From NCBI GenBank assembly GCA_040755975.1, contig JBFLZY010000054.1, forward strand, positions 1 through 19,436: DNA of 19,436 nt, written 5' to 3'. The notes beneath the pieces are model-generated. The model was given only the letters and a program-made list of their open reading frames with translations, did not search any database and was not told where the DNA came from. Position 1 is the stretch's first letter. Every line of letters starts with the position of its first letter. Shown one piece after another: positions 1 through 6,560 of this stretch. Position numbers and translations under genes: made by a program. The DNA comes from JAIMBK01 sp040755975 (GTDB lineage: Bacteria > Bacillota > Desulfotomaculia > Desulfotomaculales > Nap2-2B).

Positions 1-1349
1 GTAAAATCCAAAAAATAGCGGGCCAGGTCGACCATGCAGGTATCTTCATCCACCACCACCATCCCCCCGGAGCCCATCATGGAACCGGCGGCGGCCAGAG
101 AGTCAAAGTCAACGGGCAGGTCAAGCATCCCGGCCGGCAGGCACCCGCCCGAGGGCCCCCCGGTCTGGACCGCCTTTAAAGCCTTGCCTTCCGGAATTCC
201 TCCCCCTATCTCGTAAATAATCTTGCGCAAAGAAGTCCCCATCGGCACCTCGATCAGGCCGCAATTGGCCACTTTTCCGGTCAGCGAAAAGACCGCCGTC
301 CCTTTGCATTTTTCCGTTCCCCGGCCGGCAAACCAGTCGGCACCGTGCAGGATAATTTGCGGAATGCTGGCAAAAGTTTTGACGTTATTGAGCAGGGTAG
401 GTTTATTCCACAGGCCCGCTTCCGAGGTGCGCGGGCGGGGCAGCGGCCTGGGCAGCCCGCGGTAGCCTTCGAGGGAACTTACCAGGGCGGTGGACTCCCC
501 GCAGACAAAGGCGCCCGCCCCCTGGAAAATTTCGAGCTCAAAAGAAAAAGCGCTCCCCAGAATGTTCTCGCCGAGAAAACCCTGCCTTCTGGCCTGGTCG
601 ATGGCCGTTTGCAGCCGTTTCACCGCCAGGGGGTATTCGGCGCGCACGTAAATATACCCTTTGCCTGCGCCAATGGCGTAACCGGCGATAATCATTCCTT
701 CCAGGACCGCGTGGGGGTCGCCCTCCATTACCGACCGGTCCTGAAAAGCCCCCGGATCTCCTTCATCGCCGTTGCAGATGACGTACTTCCCGCCGCCCGG
801 TGCGCGATAGCAGGCTTCCCACTTCCTCCCCGCAGGAAAACCGGCCCCGCCCAGGCCCCGCAGACCGGAGCGTTTTACCTCCGCAATAACCTGCTCCGGA
901 GTCATTTCTTTCAACACCCTGGCCAAGGCCCGGTAACCCCCGGCACCCAGGTAATCCTCAATTTCCTCGGGATCAATACGTCCACAGTTGCGTAAAATGA
1001 TCCGTTCCTGTTTGCTATAAAAGGGGATTTCTCCATAACGGACGATTTTTTTGTCAGTCACCGGGTCATGGTAAAGCAGTCGCTCCACCAGCCTGCCCTC
1101 AAGGGTAGCCGCGATAATCTCTTTTGTATCCTCCGGCCCCACCCTGGAATAAAAGATTCCTTCCGGCTCGAGCACCACAATGGGGCCTTGCTGGCAAAAA
1201 CCATGGCAACCGGTGCGCTTCAACCGGATTTTTTCTCTTCCCTTTAATCTTTCTAAATCTTCCTCCAGCAAAGTATAAATTTTTTCACTGCTCCCGGAAA
1301 TGCAGCCCGTTCCGTGGCAGACCAAAATAGTTCGTCCCTCATTCAACAT
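1..1349 (-). CDS. nuoF: NADH dehydrogenase / diaphorase subunit NuoF (HndC/HydB-like), 3' end missing
   Basis: This is the FMN- and NADH-binding subunit that passes electrons from NADH to Fe-S clusters in complex I-like, hydrogenase or formate dehydrogenase complexes. About 449 residues are visible. The N-terminal thioredoxin-like [2Fe-2S] domain has Cys11-x4-Cys16 and Cys48-x3-Cys52 (TGCHGFC). The FMN motif GLRGLGGAGFPAGRKW and the NADH motif CNGDEGDPGAFQDR follow, then a GESTALVSSLEG segment and LLNNVKTFA. The window ends at DLARYFLDF, just before the expected ESCGKC [4Fe-4S] motif, so the C-terminus lies outside. The ATG at 1349 follows a strong GGAGGAGG site and overlaps the nuoE stop by 11 bp, which implies translational coupling. 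One oddity is Ser in place of the second Glu of the usual GEETAL motif. The N-terminal [2Fe-2S] domain favours a hydrogenase- or formate-dehydrogenase-type partner over respiratory complex I. The family is certain; the partner enzyme is not visible. Confidence 0.93.
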   Translation of the reverse strand, partial: MLNEGRTILVCHGTGCISGSSEKIYTLLEEDLERLKGREKIRLKRTGCHGFCQQGPIVVLEPEGIFYSRVGPEDTKEIIAATLEGRLVERLLYHDPVTDKKIVRYGEIPFYSKQERIILRNCGRIDPEEIEDYLGAGGYRALARVLKEMTPEQVIAEVKRSGLRGLGGAGFPAGRKWEACYRAPGGGKYVICNGDEGDPGAFQDRSVMEGDPHAVLEGMIIAGYAIGAGKGYIYVRAEYPLAVKRLQTAIDQARRQGFLGENILGSAFSFELEIFQGAGAFVCGESTALVSSLEGYRGLPRPLPRPRTSEAGLWNKPTLLNNVKTFASIPQIILHGADWFAGRGTEKCKGTAVFSLTGKVANCGLIEVPMGTSLRKIIYEIGGGIPEGKALKAVQTGGPSGGCLPAGMLDLPVDFDSLAAAGSMMGSGGMVVVDEDTCMVDLARYFLDF

Positions 1350-1818
1350 CCCGGTCCTCCTCCCCTACCCCGGCCACCAGGTCCTTTGCTTTCTCCCGGG
1401 TCATTTCCCCAAAAACATCTTTATTGACCCGCACGCAGGGAGCCAGAGCACAACAACCGATACAAGCCACGGTCTCCAGCGTGTACTCCAGGTCGGCCGA
1501 GGTTTCTCCTTCTTTTAAGCCCGTTGCCTCCTCGATCGCTTTCAGAATTCCGGGGGCGCCCCGGACGTGGCAGGCCGTCCCGCGGCAAACGGCAATCCTT
1601 TTTCTCCCCAGAGGCTGCAACCGGAACTGAGCGTAAAAAGAAGCGACGGAATAAACGTGGCTGGCCGGGATGCGCAGGTACCGGGCAATTTCCCCCAGGG
1701 CCTTTTCCGGAAGGTAGCCCAGGCCGGACTGAACCTCCTGTAAAATGGGAATTACCGCCTTGCGCGATTGCTCGTAATAGGGCAAGATATCTCGAACAAA
1801 CGCCAGCTCTTCGTCCAT
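1339..1818 (-). CDS. nuoE: NADH dehydrogenase subunit NuoE-like, [2Fe-2S] thioredoxin-like (HndA type)
   Basis: This 159-aa protein has the usual family length. An N-terminal helical part (IPILQEVQSGLGYLPEKAL, then IPASHVYSVASFYAQF) leads into the thioredoxin-like [2Fe-2S] fold. The four cluster ligands are Cys78 and Cys83 (CRGTAC) plus Cys119 and Cys123 (CIGCCALAPC). NuoE works with NuoF as the NADH-oxidising module of complex I, NAD-dependent hydrogenases or formate dehydrogenases, in the cytoplasm. It is the first gene of the pair, and its stop overlaps the start of nuoF. Upstream is only a moderate ribosome binding site (GGGAAGGGATG). A 6-2-6 dyad lies 37-50 nt before the start. No hydrogenase or formate dehydrogenase catalytic gene is in the window, so the physiological partner must lie beyond the left edge or elsewhere. 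Confidence 0.94.
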   Translation of the reverse strand: MDEELAFVRDILPYYEQSRKAVIPILQEVQSGLGYLPEKALGEIARYLRIPASHVYSVASFYAQFRLQPLGRKRIAVCRGTACHVRGAPGILKAIEEATGLKEGETSADLEYTLETVACIGCCALAPCVRVNKDVFGEMTREKAKDLVAGVGEEDRDVE

Positions 1819-1854
1819 GAGTTTAAAACATCCCTTCCCGAGGAGTTTCCCATG

Positions 1855-1868
1855 GGAACGTTCGTTCC
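1855..1868. promoter_or_regulatory. Inverted repeat upstream of nuoE, possible operator
   Basis: GGAACG and CGTTCC form a perfect 6-bp dyad with a 2-nt spacer, 37-50 nt upstream of the nuoE start. I see no convincing -35/-10 pair beside it, so a repressor-site role is only a suggestion. Confidence 0.25.
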
Positions 1869-1951
1869 TCCATGAAAGATGAAAATTGTCATCTCCAGCA
1901 AGGGCAACTGTTCCCTGACTCCCAATTCCTACCCTATGAAAATAACCCTTG

Positions 1952-2003
1952 CCCGTCGTCCATTTGCCGTCGCTGAAAAGTTCCGGGCAAATCGAACGAC
2001 GGG
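1952..2003. repeat. 52-bp dispersed hairpin repeat, copy 1
   Basis: Imperfect inverted arms CCCGTCGTCCATTTGCC and GGCAAATCGAACGACGGG flank a 17-nt loop. A second copy with the same 17-17-18 layout lies at 12395-12446. Both share the loop elements TCGC and TTCC, and both are followed by CCG. It sits in the nuoE to ferredoxin intergenic region. It has no coding potential and resembles a REP/MITE-like non-autonomous repeat. Confidence 0.65.
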
Positions 2004-2033
2004 CCGGGAATCTTCATCCTCTGTTGATCCCAC

Positions 2034-2070
2034 TAAAAAAGGGCATAGAGGGGGCAACACTCCTCTAGCC
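2034..2070 (-). terminator. Intrinsic terminator of the glnA-gltB-ferredoxin unit
   Basis: Read on the minus strand, GGC-TAGAGG pairs with CCTCTA-T-GCC (9 bp with one bulged T) around a roughly 10-nt loop. It is followed directly by a run of six T. It lies 7 nt beyond the ferredoxin stop codon, where an operon terminator would be expected. Confidence 0.75.
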
Positions 2071-2076
2071 TTGTTG

Positions 2077-2304
2077 TTACCTGGCCGCCTTGGCCCAGTC
2101 TGTGGAAACCCAGGGTCTTTTCCCCAGCAAGGAGTGGTCCCGGCTGTACGTTACGCACATAAAGCGGCAGATTCCGCACCGGTTGCATTTATCCGTATCG
2201 GCATAGACGTTATTGTCCTTCGGGGAAAGATTGATCGCGCCTACCGGGCAGGCGCTGACGCAAAAGGGGGAAGGACAATAGTGATTGCAGATCATATTCA
2301 GCAT
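2077..2304 (-). CDS. Small 4Fe-4S ferredoxin-type protein, partner of glutamate synthase
   Basis: A 75-aa protein with two Fe-S motifs. The first is irregular, CNHYCPSPFCVSACP, with x3, x4 and x3 spacing. The second is classical, CNRCGICRFMC (CxxCxxCxxxC). It probably carries two [4Fe-4S] clusters. I place the start at the ATG at 2304, because AAAGGAGA lies 8-9 nt upstream; an in-frame GTG at 2322 would put that site inside the gene. It is 31 nt downstream of the glutamate synthase stop and is followed by a terminator, so it is the last gene of the unit. By context it probably delivers electrons to the glutamate synthase in place of a GltD flavoprotein. The C-terminal tail WVSTDWAKAAR has no motif I recognise. 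Confidence 0.85.
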   Translation of the reverse strand: MLNMICNHYCPSPFCVSACPVGAINLSPKDNNVYADTDKCNRCGICRFMCVTYSRDHSLLGKRPWVSTDWAKAAR

Positions 2305-2335
2305 CTTGAAGTCTCCTTTCACGCAACTAAAAATT

Positions 2336-4128
2336 TTATCCTAAAATCTTCTCGGCTTCTTCCCGGTCGGACTCCATCACGTAAGGAATACCGGTCACTT
2401 CGGCCGCCTCCCTGGTCAAGGCGACGAGATCAGAGCGCTGGATTTTATCCAGCTGGAATTTGCGCGCCCCCGCCATCAGTTGCTTCAAGCCAACCGCCAG
2501 CCGGTCGTAGTAAGTGTAGATGGCGATGGCTGCCGGAGGAATTTTTTCGAAATCTTTTCCGTACTTTTCTTTGAGCGCCGTCGCCCCTACAAAGGTGCGC
2601 AGGAGCGCTTCGCGATATTCCCGCCCTTTTCCGTACGTTTCCTCCAGGAGCTTCCCCTGGGTTTTCCCGACCATAGCGGCGGTCAGCGTCGACCTCCCCA
2701 TGCAGACCGCTTTGACGTACGGCGCGCCCAGGGCGATGGCTTTAAAGATCTGGTCCTCCAGGACAATCCCCCCGGCAATGGCGCAGGACGGCACGAAGGC
2801 TCCCTTTTCCTCCAGTTTCTTCAGGTATTGATAAAGGAGGCTTTCCAGGTGGACCGTCGGGATACCCCACTCATTCATCATCCGCCACGGGCTCATGCCG
2901 GTACCGCCGCCTGCGCCATCCACGGTGAGCAAATCGATCCGGCCTAAAGAGGCGTACTTGACCGCCCTGGCCAGGTCCGCCGGCCGGTAGGCCCCGGTTT
3001 TTAAGGTGACGTACCTGGCCCCCAGGCTCCGCAGTCTTTCCACTTCCTTTAAGAAGGATTCCTCGTCGACCATGCCCAGCCGGGAATGGCGCTCAAACTC
3101 GTGCAGCCCGCCGGCTTTAAACAATTCCTGGATCGCCGGGTCTTCGGGGTCCGGCTGGACGATATACCCTCTTTGCTTTAACTGCAGGGCCCTCTCCAGG
3201 CTCGGCAACTTCACTTCGCCGCCGATGCACTTGGCGCCCTGCCCCCACTTCAGCTCGATTCCTTCCACGCCGAGCTTGTCGATGGCGTACTCGGCCACGC
3301 CCAGGCGCGTGTCTTCCACATTTAATTGCACCACCATCAGGCCGTGGCCGTCGTACCAATCCTTAAAAATCCTTACCCTTCTGGCCAGTTCGGGGGAATT
3401 GACCACTTTGCCGTTTTGAAATTCGGCGTCCGGGTCCATGCCGCAAACGTTTTCCCCGCAGACGAGAATAGTCCCGCAGATGGCCGCCCCGATGGCGCAT
3501 CCCTCCCAGTTTACCCGGGCAATCTCCGTGGAACCGAGTGCGCCGGTAAAGAAAGGATATTTCATTTTCACCTTACTCCCGGAGTTGCCCACTTCGGTGG
3601 AAATATCTACCGCCGGGAAAGTGGCCTGGTCGGGATCGGCCTCCACGCCCACTGCTCCGACGCAGGTTCCCTGGATGTTCAGGTAAGAAAAATCAACCGG
3701 GTAATCCTTTTCCGCCCCGCTGGTGGAAGTGCCGAAGGGCTGGGGGTAAATGATTTCCCTGCCCCGCAGCGAGGATCTCCCTACTTCGCAATAACCGGGG
3801 CAGCCGTCCACGCAGGTTACACATAATCCGGAAAGGGGCGCCGGCGCGACGCGCGTGGTCGTCACCGTTGCGGCGCTNNNNNNNNNNNNNNNNNNNNNNN
3901 NNNNNNNNNNNNNNNNNNNNNNNNNNNNNNNNNNNNNNNNNNNNNNNNNNNNNNNNNNNNNNNNNNNNNNNNNNNNNTGATTTCCCTGCCCCGCAGCGAG
4001 GATCTCCCTACTTCGCAATAACCGGGGCAGCCGTCCACGCAGGTTACACATAATCCGGAAAGGGGCGCCGGCGCGACGCGCGTGGTCGTCACCGTTGCGG
4101 CGCTTACATTGGGTTTGCTCAACGACAT
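2336..4128 (-). CDS. gltB: FMN-binding glutamate synthase (GltB2 / archaeal-type), interrupted by a false assembly gap
   Basis: Corresponds to the FMN domain of glutamate synthase, which makes glutamate from 2-oxoglutarate and ammonia. The N-terminus has four cysteines (27, 30, 34, 38; LCVTCVDGCPGYC). Later come GQGAKCIGG, the FMN/phosphate motif TVDGAGGGTGMSP, and GGIVLEDQIFKAIALGAPYV. There is no glutaminase domain, so ammonia or a separate donor is needed. The ATG at 4128 follows an excellent GAGGAGGTAA site. The gene is split by 100 N at 3878-3977, and the same 127 bp lies on both sides. Removing 227 bp gives 1566 bp, or 521 aa plus stop, in one frame. Reading through the N as given yields a spurious N-terminus in another frame. 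It lies between the glnA-like gene and a ferredoxin on the same strand. The family call is secure; the protein's electron donor and partner are inferred from neighbours. Confidence 0.92.
3751..3877. repeat. 127-bp exact duplicate, left copy (assembly artefact)
   Basis: This is identical base for base, by eye, to 3978-4104. Both copies encode the same start of the glutamate synthase. The two copies are best read as overlapping contig ends that were not merged. Confidence 0.9.
3878..3977. other. Scaffold gap of exactly 100 N
   Basis: The run is 100 N long, the conventional placeholder for a gap of unknown size. It is flanked by the two 127-bp identical blocks. No missing sequence is needed to make the gene complete. 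Confidence 0.97.
3978..4104. repeat. 127-bp exact duplicate, right copy (assembly artefact)
   Basis: Second copy of 3751-3877. It joins without break to the true start of the gene (ATG at 4128 with its ribosome binding site), so this copy holds the genuine 5' context, while the left copy holds the genuine 3' continuation. Confidence 0.9.
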
Positions 4129-4350
4129 AGCTCACAGTTACCTCCTCAAAACTTTTTTCCATCCTTCCAAAAACAATCAAGACACTTTAAGCTACTACCC
4201 TGAAAGGGGTCTACTTTTTAACTTCTCTGTTTCGAGCTTCCTTGCCGGTTTGTTGCCTGTTTTTCTCCTCACTTGCTCTTCTCCCTAAAGCTTTCTCTTC
4301 CAGATTATCCCTGCCAACACCTCCCGTCCTGCAAACAGCCTTGCTTTTAT
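4129..4350 (-). other. glnA-gltB intercistronic region
   Basis: This 222-bp stretch is purine-rich on the minus strand. It holds the GAGGAGGTAA ribosome binding site of gltB and a small hairpin (ACCC, 6-nt loop, GGGT) near 4199-4212. No gene, convincing promoter or terminator is visible, so co-transcription of glnA and gltB is likely. Confidence 0.4.
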
Positions 4351-5628
4351 TTAAAAATTGGTCAAGTACTCAGCCAGTTCCCATTGGTGCACCTGCGCCT
4401 CGTAACGCTCCCATTCCGCTTCCTTTACCCGGCGAAATTGCCTGGTAATCTGTTCGCCCAGCACCCCGCAAAACAGTTCATCGCGGCTTAAGGCAAAAAG
4501 GGCTTCCCCCAGGTTGCGGGGGAGCCGCCGGCCGGAAGCAACGTCATCCAGGGCCGGCGGAGCATCCAGCCGGCGGGCGATCCCGTCCAGCCCGGCGGCC
4601 AGGGCAAGGGCAATCACCAGGTAGGGATTGGCCGCCGCGTCGGGGCTGCGCAGGATAATGTGCGTAAGCGGTTCCCGCTGGTTCGGAACGCGGATCATGG
4701 TGTTCCGGCTGCCGGACGACCAGCCCGCCAGGGCCGGCGCCAGTTCGCTTGCGGCAGCCAGGCGCTTGTAGCTGTTCACCAGCGGGTTGGCGATGGCCGT
4801 TAAGGCGGGGGCGTGTTCGATCAGGCCGGCGATAAAAGATCCGGCCACTTTATTTAACACATTCTCTTCACCGGTAAACAAAGCAAGGTGCAAATGCATC
4901 CCCGAACCATTCAGATGGGCAAAGGGCTTGGGCATAAAGGAGGCGTGCAGGCCGTGGCGCTGGGCAATGGTGCGCACCACAAACCGGAACGTGGCGATTT
5001 GATCGGCCATCGTGAGTGCGTTATCTTCTTTAAGCAAGATCTGGTGCTGGCCGGGGGCAATTTCGTGGTGAGAAGAAGATACGTCCAAACCCATTTCTTT
5101 TAAGGTTAAAACCATGTCACGCCGGGCGTTTTCTCCTAAATCCACGGGCGATAAATCGCAATACCCCGCCTGGTCGTGGGTGATTACCGTGGGTTTGCCC
5201 TGCTGATCCAGGTGAAAAAGGAAGAAATCGATCTCGGCGCCTACCTGCAGGTCGTAACCCGCGTTGGCGGCGCTCTGCAACGCCCGTTTGAGCACGTGGC
5301 GGGAACACGCGCCAAAAGATTCTCCCTGGGAAGTAAGGGCATCGCAAATCAACCTGGCCACCGCTCCTTCGCGTGGCCGCCAGGGGAAAATCACAAAGGT
5401 AGCGGGATCGGGCAAAAGGTAAATATCCCTGGTCCGGTTGCTGACCGCGCCTTCCAGGACGGAACTGTCGAAGGAGACCCTGCCCTCCAGGGCCCTGGGC
5501 AACTCGTCTACGGTCACGGCAATGTTTTTGAAAACCCCGAAGATATCGGTGAACTGCAGGCGAATAAACTGAACGTTGTATTCCCGGGCCTTTTCCAGGA
5601 CGTCCTCTTTTGTGTAAGCGTACCGCAT
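4351..5628 (-). CDS. glnA: Glutamine synthetase type I homologue with altered active-site ligands
   Basis: A 425-aa protein with the type I glutamine synthetase fold. It has an N-terminal beta-grasp (FIRLQFTDIFGVFKNIAVT) and a catalytic domain with GAEIDFFLF, HHEIAPGQHQI, FMPKPFAHLNGSGMHLH, NSYKRL, SRNTMIRVP and SPDAAANPYL. Compared with the Salmonella enzyme, Glu129, Glu212, His269, Glu327, Arg339, Arg344 and Arg359 are kept. Glu131 is Asp134, Glu220 is Gln196, Arg355 is His323 and Glu357 is Ile325. No adenylylation Tyr motif is seen. The ATG at 5628 is chosen because GGGAGGAG lies 5 nt upstream; the longer open frame runs back into the leader. It is first gene of the glnA-gltB-ferredoxin unit, preceded by a terminator-type leader and facing an ANTAR regulator. 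Either it is a catalytically weakened synthetase, or a related gamma-glutamyl ligase or regulator. The family is certain, the activity is not. Confidence 0.88.
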   Translation of the reverse strand: MRYAYTKEDVLEKAREYNVQFIRLQFTDIFGVFKNIAVTVDELPRALEGRVSFDSSVLEGAVSNRTRDIYLLPDPATFVIFPWRPREGAVARLICDALTSQGESFGACSRHVLKRALQSAANAGYDLQVGAEIDFFLFHLDQQGKPTVITHDQAGYCDLSPVDLGENARRDMVLTLKEMGLDVSSSHHEIAPGQHQILLKEDNALTMADQIATFRFVVRTIAQRHGLHASFMPKPFAHLNGSGMHLHLALFTGEENVLNKVAGSFIAGLIEHAPALTAIANPLVNSYKRLAAASELAPALAGWSSGSRNTMIRVPNQREPLTHIILRSPDAAANPYLVIALALAAGLDGIARRLDAPPALDDVASGRRLPRNLGEALFALSRDELFCGVLGEQITRQFRRVKEAEWERYEAQVHQWELAEYLTNF

Positions 5629-5700
5629 GCTCTCCTCCCGTCCCCTTTTAAAAAAATTTTGGGCAACCCGCCTATTTTTCCGGCACCCCCAGCCCACCCA

Positions 5701-5765
5701 AAAACAAAAACGCCCTTAACAAGGCCGTTGGAATAAAAAGCCTTGACAAGGACGTCGTCGCCCTT
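5701..5765 (-). promoter_or_regulatory. Antitermination-type leader of the glnA unit
   Basis: Read on the minus strand, three foldings compete. Hairpin 1 (5765-5748) is AAGGGC, hexaloop GACGAC, GTCCTT. Hairpin 2 (5745-5720) is CAAGGC, 14-nt loop, GCCTTG. The terminator (5729-5709) is AACGGCCTT, GTT, AAGGGCGTT (one G-G mismatch), followed by five T, G and four T. Hairpin 2 uses the 5' arm of the terminator, so the two cannot coexist. Hairpin 1 covers the 5' arm of a weaker CCTT-GTC-AAGG stem that is also followed by T. A divergent ANTAR gene lies next to it. The hexaloop keeps G at position 4 but has G instead of the usual A at position 1. Confidence 0.6.
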
Positions 5766-5787
5766 AAGCAATTGTTTACAGGAAGTT

Positions 5788-5815
5788 ATTATACCAGTTC
5801 GACAATAAAATTCAA
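5788..5815 (-). promoter_or_regulatory. Sigma-A promoter of the glnA unit
   Basis: On the minus strand, TTGAAT and a perfect TATAAT are separated by 16 bp. Transcription would start near 5781 and give a leader of about 150 nt before the glnA start, which contains the hairpins described at 5701-5765. Confidence 0.8.
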
Positions 5816-5834
5816 GATCTTTTTTTCAAAAATA

Positions 5835-5844
5835 CTGTATACAG
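5835..5844. promoter_or_regulatory. Perfect 10-bp palindrome between divergent promoters
   Basis: CTGTATACAG is self-complementary. It lies 20 bp upstream of the glnA -35 box and 29 bp upstream of the ANTAR-gene -35 box, a typical place for an operator shared by divergent promoters. Which protein binds is unknown. Confidence 0.35.
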
Positions 5845-5872
5845 GCGAACAATTTGCCAGTTAGAAAATAAG

Positions 5873-5901
5873 TTGAACAGGCCCGGGGTTTATGATATTT
5901 T
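5873..5901 (+). promoter_or_regulatory. Promoter of the ANTAR regulator gene
   Basis: TTGAAC and TATTTT are separated by 17 bp. Transcription would start near 5908. That excludes the upstream in-frame ATG at 5892 and supports the GTG start at 5943. Confidence 0.6.
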
Positions 5902-5942
5902 TTATTCACCAAAATTTTTGCTGGCCGAGCGGAGGTTGGAAC

Positions 5943-6524
5943 GTGCCTGCGAGCCGCGTGGTGATTGCCGACAGCGATGCAAATTTTCGCCGAAAACTCA
6001 AAGATTTCTTGCGCCACGCGGGATATACGTTGATCAGAGAAGCGGCCGAGGGGAAAAGCGCCCTGCAAATCGTCTTCCAGACAGAACCAGATCTCGTCAT
6101 CCTGGAAGATAAAATCCCCGGTAGCGAAGGCATGGACATCGCCGAAATAATCGGGGAACACCAGGTGGCCCCGGTAGTCCTGGCGGTAGAAATAAATCCC
6201 CTGGCCATGGAAGACCTGGCCAGGAAAACCGGCGTCTACGGCATCCTGGCCAAACCGTTGCAGGAAACAAACATTCTGCCCGTGCTGGAAATGGCCATGG
6301 CCAATTTTGAACGGGTCACCGGGCTGCAAAAAGAAGTCAAGGACTTGCGCAAACAACTGGAAACGCGCAAAGTCGTCGAACAGGCCAAGGGATTGCTCAT
6401 GGAAAAACGGGGGTTCAGCGAACAAGAAGCGTACAAGTACTTGCAAAAAATCAGCATGGACCGCTGCGTACCCATGGCCAAAGTAGCCCGCAAGGTGATT
6501 CTTTCTCTGAAAAACGCAGAATAA
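5943..6524 (+). CDS. ANTAR-domain RNA-binding regulator with degenerate receiver domain
   Basis: A 193-aa two-domain protein. Residues 4-120 form a response-regulator receiver (SRVVIADSDANFRRKLKDFL ... ILAKP) and residues about 135-190 an ANTAR domain (VVEQAKGLLMEKRGFSEQEA). ANTAR proteins act as antiterminators by stabilising hairpins in leader RNA. The GTG start at 5943 has GGAGG 7 nt upstream, and the promoter lies too far downstream for the earlier ATG at 5892. The receiver is unusual. The position of the phosphorylated Asp is Glu55 (LVILEDKIPG), the acidic pair is D10-S11, and the conserved Thr is Val82; Lys104 is kept. This suggests phosphorylation-independent action. The gene is divergent from the glnA-like gene and its hairpin leader, the probable target. 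A terminator follows. The closest known logic is AmiR, NasR or EutV type antitermination, but the ligand or partner that would sense nitrogen status is not visible. Confidence 0.93.
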   Translation: MPASRVVIADSDANFRRKLKDFLRHAGYTLIREAAEGKSALQIVFQTEPDLVILEDKIPGSEGMDIAEIIGEHQVAPVVLAVEINPLAMEDLARKTGVYGILAKPLQETNILPVLEMAMANFERVTGLQKEVKDLRKQLETRKVVEQAKGLLMEKRGFSEQEAYKYLQKISMDRCVPMAKVARKVILSLKNAE

Positions 6525-6530
6525 AAAGTT

Positions 6531-6560
6531 AAGGGCGGGTAAAGCTCCCCACCCTTTTCT
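6531..6560 (+). terminator. Intrinsic terminator of the ANTAR gene
   Basis: AAGGGCGGG and CCCACCCTT pair with one C-A mismatch around an 8-nt loop, then TTCTAT follows. It starts 6 nt after the ANTAR stop codon. Confidence 0.75.

Noticed and set aside
345..995. 216-codon plus-strand open frame
   Set aside because: It is the antisense shadow of nuoF, whose motifs are clear on the minus strand.
4129..4350. Charged open frame between glnA and gltB on the minus strand
   Set aside because: There is no start codon with a ribosome binding site, and its composition follows from the purine-rich strand.
5514..5771. 85-codon open frame through the glnA leader
   Set aside because: It overlaps the glnA start in another frame, has no ribosome binding site, and its sequence is explained by the hairpin arms and T runs.
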